DNA of 64,000 nt from Iris pallida (GCA_029216955.1 JANAVB010029819.1:30680204-30744203), one strand, 5' to 3'. Shown: positions 32,701 through 44,594, counted from the stretch's first letter. Notes: generated from the sequence alone by a model not told the origin. Numbers and translations are program-made.

Positions 32701-33069
32701 ACCCCCCGGTATACCTCCAGTGTGGTGCCATTACTACTCCTTACGCAAGAGCAGAGTCCTTGACGCGCCCATCAGCCTGCGCTCCCTGCTAGCTCTGTCT
32801 GGCAAAACCTGTCCTGGTGCCACCTTTTCCCCATCCCCCGGCGTCCATCTGTGTGGCGCCATTACATCTTCCTACTCTAGAGCAGGGGTCGCTGCACGTC
32901 ACTCAGATGGCGCTTCTACGCTCGCGGCTACTTTGGGCATCGCGTAGCCTTCCTCTGGTACTTCGGGCGCTCTTTTTTTCGGCGCTCCCCGCGTCAGGAT
33001 GCGCTCCCAACGCTCTAGCCCCAGGTGATTCTATGATCGAGGATCATCCCTCCTTATCCAGGGAGCCAC
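32701..33069. other. unassigned GC-richer segment
   Basis: Two imperfect copies of a unit containing TGTGGYGCCATTAC and AGCRCTC blocks (near 32718 and 32850), followed by a segment ending GGGAGCCAC. Open frames in several registers lack domain motifs. It could be the leader of an element whose LTR starts at 33070. No confident call. Confidence 0.35.
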
Positions 33070-34304
33070 TGTCATGACACGTACCCCCTTTTTGGGTGCC
33101 AGCTCGTGAGCAAGCCAGCTACGTATCGAGCGGACTCCAGTCCAACCGAATACGTAAACGCTGTCACGGCTATGGTATACTGCCAAATCATGGCAATGCA
33201 TCACTATATCTCAATCCATAATAAGAATATAAAATATAAATAAACAATTATGGGTCATAGTATGCAGCCTATTAGCATATTGTTCGATTAGACTCCAAAA
33301 ATGATATGAGTCTATAAAATAAGCAGAGTATATCATGGTATGGAATATAAATCAAGAGAGGATAATAAAAAAATATCACAAGCAAATACCTGTGTCCCAG
33401 CAGGTGTAATCACTACCATCATGAGCCGCTAACTAACTCCATGAAATCAGCTACCTGAAGAGATCATCAGATCCTCAGGGGACATAGCAAGGTACATAAA
33501 AACATGCCTATCTAACAGTTTAATCATACAATAATTTAAACAGGGTATAAATAGGAATTAGACATGAGGCTGACATGTGGCTACTGACAGGTAACTATGA
33601 ACACGGATACAGGATCAACTATGCATAAATAAACTGCTGGAAGAACAAGAGATCAATGGAATACCAAACCCTCGCCTCGAGTATGGACTCGCAGGTTTGA
33701 ACTAATTATTAACCCTTGTCCCGAGTATGGACTCGCAGGTTAGTTCACGACAAATCACCCTCGCCCCGAGTGTGGACTCGCAGGTGCAAACAGATCAAGA
33801 AAAACACCCTCGCCCCGAGTGTGGACTCGCAGGTGCAAACAGATCAAAAAAAACACCCTCGCCCCGATTGTGGACACGCAGGTGCAAACGGTCAACCCTC
33901 GCCCCGATTGTGGACTCGCAGGTTGTGGAAACGATACATGAATAACAGTTCAATTACACATACTTGTAGACACGTCTCAGTCAAGATACGTGACGACTTG
34001 GTACAACTCAGTCATGACACAGGTAAAGACAACTCTGGCATGAACCATAATATGGACAAGCCTGGTTTACTACGCTATCAAGTCAGGTAATACTGATATA
34101 CAAATAAGACAATAAGCTAGTAAACATGGTATATAGAAAAGATCTGAATCCATATCAACTAGAGTAACTAAATGATAACATACTAAAAACAGAAGAACTA
34201 TAAGCATGAAAATGAACTGTAGAGGAAGCCAAGGTATCTTGCCTGAAACTTTATCGCAAATCTGCGCTGATGTTGCGGGTACCAAGGTCTGGCCCAAGGT
34301 TACA
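33070..34304. repeat. possible solo LTR
   Basis: Begins TGTCATGACACGTACCCCC, similar to the LARD LTR end (TGTCACGACCCGCACCC), and holds the matching downstream words AGCCAGCTACGTATCGAGC and AACGCTGTCACGG. A TACA end is present at 34304. The five bases outside are GCCAC and GGCAC, one mismatch, so a decayed target duplication is possible. Contains the tandem repeat at 33668-33923. Ends are tentative. Confidence 0.35.
33668..33923 (+). repeat. 40-49-bp tandem repeat (six units)
   Basis: Units start near 33668, 33712, 33757, 33806, 33855 and 33895 with ACCCTCGCCCCGAGTGTGG followed by ACTCGCAGG; spacer ends vary. Units sit side by side without unique spacers, so this is a tandem repeat and not a CRISPR. 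Confidence 0.9.
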
Positions 34305-35341
34305 GGCACCCAACTCGAGTTTTACTCCGAAATAAACCTATTTCAAAGACCTACATAAGATTATGTAAAATGTTATTAAAATTTATATTTTTACTTAGGT
34401 ACTGGCTTAATATTTTTATCCAATTACTAGTATATCAATGGTTTAAAATTTCATTAGTCATAAGCTAATCTTATTTGCAATAAACTATACTACTTATATG
34501 TATATTTTGTTAATCTAACTCTTTATTATATGATATTAATATAGTATTCCAAGACAACAACATATTAAATAACTATAGGAGTATTTTGCAATTATGGGAT
34601 TAATGAAGGTTCCAAGTGTAAAGACGATTACCAAACACATGGAAAAAATCACTTTTACTTACTTTCTTCTACACGTGAACAAGTATTCCTATTCCTTTGG
34701 TAGTAGTTTCTATTCCCATGCAGGCAAAATATTATTAATCTTCTTCCTTCATTGTTCATTAATTATGTTTCTTTTAAAAGTGCCCACCCAAATTCCGTTT
34801 GTGAGAACCATTGTTCTCTCATCTATTTCATTAATGTAAACAGTAACTACATAAGTTGTTCCTCTAACCATTTCTTCTACTATTATTTCTCATGAATAGT
34901 GTATTACTATATTCTGCTATTAAATCTTCTTCTATACCTCTTCTTATCTTAGGAAGAAAATGGCTGGAATAAACTTGGATAACCGAACTTATCCTGGTAA
35001 GAAGAAGCTCGACCCAACATCGGAACGGGGTAGTTGTGCATTCTTCAGCCTACTAGTTATTTTTAGATTGACTCTCGGCTCTGTTAGGCTTCGCACGACG
35101 GTCCTAGGAAGTGGATGCGGAGGTGGCAGATGCTAACTTCTGGCAAGACTCTACGAGTTCGGTTCGGCTTGGTTGATGGGTCGGCATCCCCAGATCTTGC
35201 CGGATTGGACCGAACAGGATAGGGGGTCTGAAAGTAGAGGGTCGGCAGAGTTTTGCCAACAACGAGGTGGCACTCGGCGGTTGTGAGCGTCATGCGCACC
35301 CTAGCTTGGACGGGTGATACATCCTGGTGTTGGCCATTGAT
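34305..35341. other. no recognised feature
   Basis: AT-rich to about 35040, then GC-richer. A minus-strand frame (35395-35084) and a plus-strand frame (34594-34839) have no recognised motif. Could be flank of the Tat-B insertion or remains of an older element. Confidence 0.3.
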
Positions 35342-36657
35342 TGTAAAAGTACAGAACAATTTTATAGGAGGACTGAACTTATACTCACAATACAAACTCG
35401 ATCGTGCAAAGAAAGCCTAGGAATGAAAACCTAGGTACATCAATCTAAGTACGATTATTTATTTTTTATTCTGGAGGTGACGATAGAGGCTCGAAAAAGC
35501 GACGGCAGCTCTGCCTTACTCCTTGGACGATCGGACGTAGCCTTGGCTCAGATGAAGAAATGCTCTCGGGATGTGTGGGAAGAATCCTCTGTGCGTGCCT
35601 TTGTCTTTCTGTGTGTCCAGCCGGGTGGAGAGAGTCTCTTTCTCTCTAGAATGCTCCTTCTCTATTTTCTCCAGAATTTTCCAGGGTTAGCTAGTGAATG
35701 GCACCTTGCTATTTATAGAAGTGGGGGTGTGATCATTAGGGTTTACAATGATTCCCCCTTGAAAAGTCGGCGGCCAATCATCTGGACCATTAATCTTGAT
35801 TGCATCACATCTGGGCAGTTAAATCTTGATTGCGCCAAATCTGCATGGGTAATTAATGCTGATTGCAATGAATCTTCATAATTCGTCATGACAAGCTCGG
35901 ATCTCCTGCCACGTGTTCAATATGCTTAATTACAACAAATCTGATTTGATCTGGGTAATTATGATGATTATAACAAATCTGGGTTGTTATAATTTGCTAG
36001 CAGCCGTAACTCCGAGGGGATAAGACTGCCATGTGTCTCAACAGTCATGAGGATCGCCACGTGTCTCAACTATCATGAGGACTGCCACGTGTCTCAACTG
36101 TCGTGAGTGGGACGTCCTGACAGAGTCGCATGAATACGGTCTCTAAATGAACCGCATATGGGTGGCCCCCACACTCCTAGCCGAATGAAGGTAGCAGCCA
36201 CATGAGGGTGGCGGCCGCATGAGAATGGCAGCCGCATGAAGGGGACAGTCGCATGAAGGGGCAACCGTATGAAGGAAGCAACCGCATAGGGGTGACAGCC
36301 GCATAGGGAGCTTTGGAGTTGGCGGATCATGCCAGCTGTAAAAGATTTTCTCCTTTTCCCTAGGAGCACGCCATCATGTCAGAGCTATCTTTTCAGCTTT
36401 ATGTCAAAGCTATCACTCCGCCTTTCTGTCAGAGCTGCCGTCAGGGTATTTAATGAAGCAGTTGCTTTATGGCCAGCTGTAAAGGCGAACTGCTTTGGGC
36501 CACGTGGCTCCTTTTTGATCCGCATAGAGCTATCCAAGCCGCATGAGGCTTTAAAGGATTTTTTAGCTGCATGAATGTCTAACGGATTCCTGAGACGCAT
36601 GAGACGCTTTCTATCCGAGCCGTATGGGCTTTTCTTGTTATTTTCCATGCTTCTACA
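35342..36657 (-). repeat. Tat-B 3' LTR (about 1.3 kb)
   Basis: The minus strand starts TGTAGAAGCATGG at 36657. U3 is rich in GCCGCATG motifs (36120-36640). A TATA box (CTATAAATAGC) lies at about 35719-35729, and U5 keeps blocks similar to Tat-A (GGAGTAAG, CTGCCG). The end is placed at a TTTTACA near 35342 by analogy; this end is uncertain by about 100 bases. Open frames at 35477-35881 and 36329-36574 are not called. Confidence 0.6.
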
Positions 36658-36714
36658 AGACCCCCTTCAAAGTTTTCAATTTGCAAAATTGAAATACTTT
36701 GAATAAGAAGCATG
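36646..36714 (-). other. polypurine tract with conserved hairpin at the Tat-B 3' LTR start
   Basis: Plus-strand arms TTCAAAGT-TTTCAATTT (36666-36682) and AAATTGAAA-T-ACTTTGAA (36686-36703): 17 pairs, one bulge, three-base loop. An outer 9-bp pairing joins CATGCTTCT (36646-36654, the first bases of the LTR) to AGAAGCATG (36706-36714). The polypurine tract (GAAGGGGG on the minus strand) sits between LTR and inner stem. In Tat-A the A-T pair of TTTCA/TGAAA is G-C. Confidence 0.8.
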
Positions 36715-37004
36715 GATATGTAAATTCTTCTGGCCGCATAGGATGTCCTAGCCGCATGGGCTTCTTAGCCGCATGGACCTCCTAGCCGCATGGCCAGTCT
36801 GGCCGCATAGACTCCATGCCTCATGTGCGTCTCCTGCCACGTGTGCGTCTCATTAATTGCGTTTGATTCATTTTGGATTTAAAGCCGTCTTTTGGGGGAG
36901 GATCCCAAGGGTCGGTTTTAAATATCCGGATTTTCCTCGATGACCAAAGAGTCGGTTTTATTTTTATGCAGCACGCGGATCGAAGCGTACCCCCTCTTTC
37001 TGCC

Positions 37005-37012
37005 TATAAATA
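37005..37012 (+). promoter_or_regulatory. TATA box of the Tat-B antisense gene
   Basis: CCTATAAATAGG, identical to the Tat-A counterpart, 110 bases before the ATG at 37115. Confidence 0.75.
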
Positions 37013-37114
37013 GGAACATTTTTGGTCAGAGAGACTTCTTTACTTTCTTCTGTCTTCAACTCTTCTTGCCCTAAGTTGCTGCCTTCGTCTTCCTTTTCTG
37101 CTCATCAATCAACA

Positions 37115-37863
37115 ATGGCCCCCAAGTCTTCCAAAGCCACGGCGAAGGGTAATGGAGTGGCTTTTTCGTCAGCCACGGCGCCTGAAGTTCACCCCGACGT
37201 TCACCCCACCATTGCTGGTAAGGGTTTGGGCGGATCGTATACTTCGAAACCCTAACAAAGACGGCTCTGTTGCATACTTTATGCACAAGACTTTAATGCG
37301 TTCTTGTCTTTATTGAACTATTCAAATTGTATAGACTGCATGTATGTCCCACGTCCGAGCCACGTGGGGGTATATCCCATGTTCGAGCCGCATGGGAGTT
37401 TGTTTAGTAGCCGTATTGACACTTCACAATCTGAACAGCATAATGACCCGTCGAACAGAGCCGCATAAGTCTCTCTGAATCGATCCGCATGAAGCCTCCT
37501 CAAACAGGACCGCATAAGCTCATCTGGACTGGGCCGCATAAGGCTCTGGCCATCTTCTAACTTTATTTCTTTCTATCTTTGATTCTTGCAGCATCCCTGC
37601 CGAAGGCTGAGATCATTGTGAAGGAAGAGCTATTGTCTCCTTTCAATCAAGAGTCATCGCTCGTTAAGGAGGAGGTAATACCAAAAACGGAGGAACAGAA
37701 AGGAGGGCTGGCTCCTATTGAAGTTGCTGTGAAGGAGGAGCCCCAGTCTGACGGCGGTAGTTTCGGAAGTTCTGACCCTCCTGCTCCGGACGAGGATATT
37801 GCTCAAGTAAATCCTTCATATAAAAAATGGTTGAGGGATTGGTATATGCACCCCCGCAACTAG
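37115..37863 (+). CDS. antisense two-exon gene of Tat-B, VKEE family (predicted 124 aa)
   Basis: Exon 1 is 37115-37217 (103 nt, 34 codons plus one base; MAPKSSKATAKGNG start), donor GTAAGG; intron 37218-37591 with acceptor TTCTTGCAG; exon 2 is 37592-37863, stop TAG. The phase joins exactly and no stop interrupts the product. Layout: basic N-terminus (1-15), Ala/His/Pro stretch (16-35), three V-K-E-E segments (near residues 44, 59 and 82), Ser/Asp/Pro-rich linker, and C-terminal VNPSYKKWLRDWYMHPRN. V-K-x-E fits the SUMO-attachment consensus. Relatives occur in CACTA-A and CACTA-B. It runs antisense to pol, with its own TATA box and flanking motif array. Function unknown; a role as element-encoded regulator is a hypothesis. 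This is one of the few intact frames in the window. Confidence 0.7.
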
Positions 37864-38008
37864 GATTCGTAGGCCCTCATAAATGTCCGTCTTTTGTCTT
37901 GATATTTCTGTCTGTCTTTAGCTGCAGTTTATGTTTTGCTTCTTTTGGACATCAATGTAATCTTCTTCCTTCTTGTCTGAATGAAATGATAGAGAACTTT
38001 TCTGGCTA

Positions 38009-41000
38009 TGACACACCCAATTTTCTAAATGAGAGTAATTTTGAAATTTTATGATTTTAATTATTAAATTATGATATTAAATAATAATATGATTTTGGTG
38101 ATTTTTAATCATTTTAAAACTATTTAAAAATCATGACTTGTAATTTTGATGTGCAGCTAGTGAAACCGTAGAGACTGTCTGTCCTAGAGCCTAACCATTA
38201 GATTTTGAATATCTAATTATCATTTTTAGTCTAAGGGTAATTTGGTCATTTTGACTTATTAGAATATTTATTTATTTATTGGATTGACGATTGTTGATTT
38301 TGACTTTTACTAGTTGTGACTTAAGAGGCTAACCTAGATGTTGACTCTAGTTAAGGTGGCTTGATTAGCATGGTGTGACCCTAGTCTAACTTAAGTCAAT
38401 CTAAGTTAGTCATGTAGGAATCAAGACTTGAATAAAAGGCTTAGTGATTTGGTCCATAGGCTTGAGACTTAGAATTGGTTCCATGACCTATGAAACTTAG
38501 CCCATGGCCCATAACTAGGAGCCCTAACCCTAACTAAACCCTAAGTGACCAGCCACTAGGTCATTTCCAACCCTATAAAATCTCTCTTTCTATTGTTCTT
38601 ACCTCTTTTATATAATTTCTCCATTTGACAAAAACCAAGGTTTTTTTCCTTCTTCAAAATTCTTATTTTATTCATTTACCCTCCTTTTTCATCCTAGTCT
38701 TTTGCATTGGGTTCTAATTGATGTTTATGGACTGTTAGTGGAGAGCCATTTCAGTTTGGGATCAATTTGGAGCACTTGGCCATTAAGAAGAACACCCCCC
38801 ATTTGAGGCTTTTTCTTGCAAATTGCACCTATAGATAAAACCCTTTAAATTGTATTTTAATTCCGATTTCTTTGTATATTAGGCTAGCCCTAAGTGTCCC
38901 CAAGCTGTCCCTAGAATTTGGGCAAATTTCGTGTCTGTTTCGTGTCCGTATCGGACACGTATCATGATGTGTGTGTAGGTGTTTGTTAAAATATCACAAA
39001 GGATTTTATTTTTGATTTTTGAAAAACTAATTACAAGGGATTATAGATCTATGTGTGTATAATATATTTCGTGAAGACTAAAATTATTTTGGTGTCATTT
39101 TTGTGTCGCAATTGGTGTCGGACACGCTGCATGGGGCATCGGCTAGGTGTCCTGTATATCGGGCCCTAGTACTCACTGTATAGGACACGTCGGGACACGA
39201 AATTTTGTGGAAATGTTGGGACAATCACTGACACTATGCTCCCAAAATTTGGGAGCATATGGTTCACTACACGAGGAGAAATCGCACGCGAACGGGACAC
39301 GTACTGCTGCACACGCGCAGAAAATTGTGCCTGATACGCACCTTTAGTTCGGACACGACACGGTCTAGACCCGATTCAGGGTGTCTATTCCCTAGCACTA
39401 GACACACTCTATCACTAGACACGGACACGATCCTCCTCGTATTGTGTGTCGAGTCCTTCACTAGATACGGACACGATCCTCCTCGTATTGTGTGTCGAGT
39501 CCTATTGGACTCGACATGGCTGCACGAGGCAGTCCCCACTGCCAGTTTCAGTTGACTGTTCCATTTCGAATTGGGACACTTCATGTCCAGTTTCCTGGAC
39601 ACGAATGGACCCCCTAGACACGTATACATGTAGGGAACATTCATGTACACCTGTTTTGGAACTTTTGATTTAATTTTTTATTGATTTTGGATTTGAAATG
39701 GGATTCCTGATACATGGTACTGTTTCGAGTTTTCTGAATTTAATGTGTTTCAAAACCAATTCCCCTGTTTAATTACCTTGATAAACTCATTACATATGTA
39801 TTAGAATACTCAAATGTTGGTTTAAGAGTTGTGTTGAGGATTGGGATATCGAAATTGGTTTGGGGTTACACTATTTCCCTGTCAAAGTCTGAGTTGAGTT
39901 CAAAAAACTGGGATATTGGTTTTGGTTTTTGGATATATGAATTGTCCATAGGATATATATAGGATCACTGTTGGTTGGTTGTAAAATTGAATTACTGAAT
40001 GTTAACAATTGATATCAACCTGGAATGTATATGACTGTTATGTATACACTGCCACATATGCACAATTTTTTTTCTGGAAATCCCCAACTGACATGTGTTT
40101 TACTGAAAATTGATTGATTAGATTCAATGTGTGTACACCTATAAATAACTTAAATGATTGATTATTGATTGGTGTTAGATTTTAGGTTTCAAATCAGATT
40201 GTGAATGCTGAACTGCTATATAGAGCACTGTCACTTAATACCTGAGAACCATTCATGAAAATTCATGTTCACTGATTTAATATCCTGCTTGAACACACTG
40301 TTTGTGAATCCTGAGCACTGTTATGAATGTACACTGCTAGCCTAGAAATATTTCCCACCTTTGAAATGTTAAATTGCTATGGTGTTCCTGAAATGGTGGG
40401 TTAAGTTACAATGTTATTTCCTATATCAACTGAAAACTGGAACCTAGATTGAACATTGAAACACACATTGCACTATTTTGATTTAAAACTGAATCTGAGA
40501 TTTCCTTCTTTTTTGAAAACCGAAAACCCATTTAAATTTCTCACACACACATTCACAGGACACACACATGTCACTAAGTAGAAACTAAACCCTGTGACAC
40601 ATTTGCAAATAACTGAGATGATGAACCTATGAACTGAGTTTAAGAACTTTAAAACATGTGTATTGATTTGGTTTTACTCTCATTGAAGATTATTTTATGT
40701 GTAGTTACCTAAGACTATAAGAACTGAGTCCAGACCACCCCCTCTCACTCACTCTTTACACACACCCACATGCACACACAACTGAAAACAGGGACTGGAA
40801 ACAGGGAACACACTGTTTTCCTGAACCCTGGACACACCACTACACACCCATACAATCTAAACCCCTCTAAACTGAGACCCCTTTTACACTGAAATCTGGA
40901 AATTAGTATCACTGTTGTGTACATTAGTATAGGGCAGGTGGTTGTGTCTAACATTGGGTTTTCAATTGTTTAGGACTGTCTAATCTGGGATTTAGGTTCT

Positions 41001-42891
41001 GCCACACATTTTCACATTGTTCTCACATCACATGTACACACACATGTTTCCCTCTCATATCTTCCCCCTTACGTACCTATATACATATACAAAATTAGGT
41101 CCTATTATGCATGTTGATCCTATATTGGTTGTATAGTGGTTATGGATAGATATATATGTATAAATGTAATGATATAAATGAATGAATGCAAATGATTATG
41201 AAATGTAAGCATGAATGAGAATATGTAGGTAAGCATGCATGTTGCATGACTTGTATATATGCAAGGTAGGCAGGAATGATATGTAATATAGGTAATACAA
41301 TATAGGCATGAATAATATGGTATATAAATATATAAAAAAGTTTGATGCTTGTATGTGAAATATATATATGTAAATTGTAGGTTTGATAGCTTGTATAGCA
41401 TTGTGATAGTATGTGAGTGCTAGCCTAGGCTTGGTTAGGCCTAGTGAGACTAGTTAGACTTGTTCGGCTAGGACTTGACCTAGTTGACCTAGCCTTGACT
41501 AGTATAGTTGACTAGAGTTGACCAAGTGTTGACTTTAGCCTAGTTTGACCTAGACAGCATGTAGATGCATTGTAGATTATAATTATCATCCCCTGTATAC
41601 ATCTTGACTTGTGTTGCTCTAACTAGGAGTCAGGTACCTCATCTCGGACAGTATATTTACTACAGCTATTCAGATACCAGGCGAGTACATTCTCTGATCA
41701 TTTTATAACTTGCTTAGAATTATATTCCTGCTCTAGTTTACCTTATCTGATGCTGTCACGATATTATCACGGATTGGTACTATATGGATCCCTACATTGA
41801 GATGTTATCCCCCTCGGGAGCATCGGATACATCGTGTCGTGTGTTTCATGTACATCGTGTATTCTTCGCTCTCATGTTATTCATGTTTATCATGTGCTTC
41901 ATGCTCGTTCGTGCTCGCTCGTGTACTCTCATGTGCTATCATGTTCGGTCATGTTTCTCATGTATTCATGGATAACCTATACTTCATATGCACCCTTCAT
42001 GGGCCTTCATGTGGAATTTATGTGCACTCAGTTTCTGAGCCCTCATGTATTCTTCATGTACACCCATCTATGGGCTTCATGTAAAAATCATATACGTAAC
42101 ATAACTTGTCTAGATCCTTGTGTATTGATTGGGGTATGGGGGAGTATAAATAGTCATGTGAACAATTCCAAAGTAGTATAGCCATGTATGCCTCTTTAGT
42201 ATAGACATGTGCAAATCAAGCCGTTCACATGTCGACTTTGTACTTTAAATCACTAGTCACTGGTATCTCTCTACTTATAGTAGATATTTCTATTACAGTT
42301 CACTCTCTGTTTACATCATGTACTTTCTTTCAGTTTCATGTATCGTACTCTCTTGCATGTTTATATTCTCTAACCTGTTATGATCTGCGTGAGATATATT
42401 GTACTCGCTCCCGTCCTGACTGGACCTGTTAAAAATTTTACAGAGGATGATGAGGAACCCTGCACCCCTTACTTTGGAGCTTGCCTAGATGACACTCGCG
42501 ACCTGGACCCCGGGGGAGGTTCAGGTAGCTGGTGGGGATGATACCCATGTTTAGCATTGATAGTCTAGGCTGTTCTTCTTTTTATGATTAGTTGTTGTCC
42601 TTGATTTCAGAGTTGTATATTCTAGAGATGTTGATACTGGTAGTTATTAACTTATGTTATTTCATTTCTGTTGTACCTCAGTTGAGGATTTTCTTATCTA
42701 TTTTATCGTACCATATTCTATCTCTAGTTGTGACTGAGTGGTACCTTCTGTGATTAGCCTCCAGTTGGAGATTATTCTATATTGTGTTAGTTATAGTTCA
42801 TGACCTAGAACAGCGTTCTGCCGCCGACACTACGGCATAGGCTGGGCGCTGTTACGTACTCGTACCCTCACAGTGGGTGCGGGTCATGACA
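38009..42891 (+). repeat. LARD-C 5' LTR (4.88 kb)
   Basis: A likely TATA box lies at 38573-38579 (CCCTATAAAATC), preceded by a telo-box-like AAACCCTAA. If correct, U3 is about 0.6 kb and R-U5 over 4 kb, which is unusual. Contains GGACACG-type short repeats (39180-39640), a TTGACY cluster (41474-41552) and TCATGT repeats (41840-42070). Ends GTGGGTGCGGGTCATGACA. Frames shared with the other LTR are not genes. Confidence 0.9.
41474..41552 (+). promoter_or_regulatory. W-box-like (TTGACY) cluster in the LARD-C 5' LTR
   Basis: Seven TTGACC/TTGACT motifs in about 80 bases. The 3' LTR keeps six at about 48012-48085. Compare the larger cluster in LARD-A (4355-4702). Confidence 0.55.
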
Positions 42892-44594
42892 CATTTTTAG
42901 TGGTGGCCCATGCAGGTCGAGTTTATGTAGTGGTATTCGAACTAGAGTATCACTACAGACTGCAGTAGGATTAGGATATATTTTTGAAGGTACTCAATCA
43001 CAGTTATGATTCCTTGAGAGATTCCTGGGACGACCCTTGAGAATCTTATTTGAACTTCAATTTGAAATCCTTTTCCTTGTTTTGTTTGCTCTTACTCCTT
43101 GATTATTGAATTTGATTTTGATGGATCGTTGTTGATTTTGATTTTCCTATCGAGATGAATTTTATGGCCTGAGTTACGATATTTTCTGATAACATATGTT
43201 GACGGGAATAACAGGGATGGTAAAATTTCTACTTAATTATGGAACCTGTAGTTTATCGCAGTCATATTAGCTGGCGTGGCGGAAACATAGAGACCTGACT
43301 TCGGATGTACGTATCCTGGTTATAAGATTTAGAATTTCTCGCAGCTATACTAGTCGACATAGCGAGAATTCCAGATGACATAATTATAGAGGTGCATGCC
43401 CCAGTTATGGAATCTATCATTTATCGCAGCCTTGCTTACTGGCATGGCGAGGACTCTGAGTAACATGATTTTGGACAGACGTATATGATTATCAGACTGT
43501 ATCCTGAGAAGGTTTTTAAACATATCATCTCTATCGTACCCTTCTGTTGCTATAATTGTATTCCATCATCAAATAATTTAGGAGTAGGGATATTTTAGTT
43601 TTGTATAGCTTATTCATATGTAGTTTTTTCATAGTGTAATGACATGATGACTTGTAGAGTGTCTGTACCCTAAAGATGATAGTTAGCATTGGTATTAGAA
43701 TAGTAACACATTGTAGATGATTCCCTGTTATTTATAATACCTATCAATTTTCATAGAGGATGTTAGTCTGCTATGCAGTCTTGATGATTTATTATTATTT
43801 TTTCCTTGTCCTTTCCAGTAAGGCACCCATGACCAGAGCCTTTCCTTGAGTATAGTTGTAGTTCACCTAAGACTGAGAGGTCCATATATATAGATAGATT
43901 GCAGATGGTATTGGCATATGGGATATGGGTTGGTTGGTATCTATAGGCCATTGTTGTGTAGGACTATAGACATATTGTTTAGCCTATATTTGGTTCAGTA
44001 TTCTATTTTAGTTAAGTTCTCCTTGAGATGAGTTTAGGCATGATAGATCAACCTTTATAGGCAGTGTGCAGACCCTTCATTAGATGTCCTGACCTTTGTT
44101 TATAAATTCAGTCTCCTTAGCATCATTTCCTTTTGCCTACATTGATGTTTCAGACCATTCATCCTTAGCCTAAATTCTGAGCATTTGTTCAGTTCCTTAT
44201 AAGTTTAGTCTACTTTAAACCTTGATGAACAGTTATATATGTATGGATATATAGATGATATACTTAGGATATATATAATGGGTTGTTGTTCTTGAGCTTA
44301 TGTATATATGGTATTGGGATTTGTGTGCTTAGATTATGGGTATTTAGTTATGGGTGACTTGATAAGTTGGGAAGTTAAGAGTTAGCCTATTATAGAGTTT
44401 TTCTTTTTGCTAATCTCTATTTGCCAACACCTAGATAGCTAGCATAGGTAAAATCCTAAGACGTTGACCAGTTGATGACCAAGTACTTGGATGTTGACAA
44501 ATTAACTAGTGGTTGACCCTTGACTATGTTTGACCTAGAAGTAGTACTACCATCTTAAATTTCGAGGACGAAATTTTTCTAAGGTGGGTAGACT
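42892..44594 (+). other. LARD-C internal domain, non-coding
   Basis: Begins CATTTTTAGTGGTGGCCCAT, the block shared with LARD-A and LARD-B. Three copies of the LARD motif (TTATCGCAGCC, spacer, CTGGCATGGCGA) lie at about 43252-43284, 43336-43369 and 43429-43453. The end has TTTCGAGGACGAAATTTTTC and the polypurine tract AAGGTGGGTAGA (44581-44592) before the 3' LTR. TTGAC motifs recur at 44465-44545. No coding region. Confidence 0.8.

Larger units (their letters stand above)
36126..37560. repeat. GCCGCATG motif array of Tat-B
   Basis: I count 17 exact CCGCAT cores, mostly as RGCCGCATGR or GCCGCATAG, with one-base variants (CCGTATG, TCGCATG, ACGCATG, GCTGCATG). Blocks: LTR U3 (36126-36630), promoter side of the antisense gene (36720-36820) and intron 1 (37370-37550). 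Exon 1 is free of it. More copies lie at the gag leader (58362-58430). Tat-A has ATGCGCCCA at the first three positions. Confidence 0.75.

Noticed and set aside
33668..33923. CRISPR-like array
   Set aside because: Units are contiguous with variable ends and no unique spacers; plant transposon context.
35084..35395. 103-codon minus-strand open frame next to the Tat-B LTR
   Set aside because: No recognised domain and no counterpart in Tat-A; could be chance.
38515..38545. CCCTAACCCTAACTAAACCCTAA-like telomeric words
   Set aside because: Under 30 bases, imperfect, inside an LTR close to its TATA box; fits a telo-box promoter motif better than an interstitial telomere.
41784..42181. Open frames rich in Ser, Cys and His, also present at 48321-48600
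   Set aside because: Built from degenerate TCATGT repeats and conserved only because the two LARD-C LTRs are copies of each other; the frames differ between copies.
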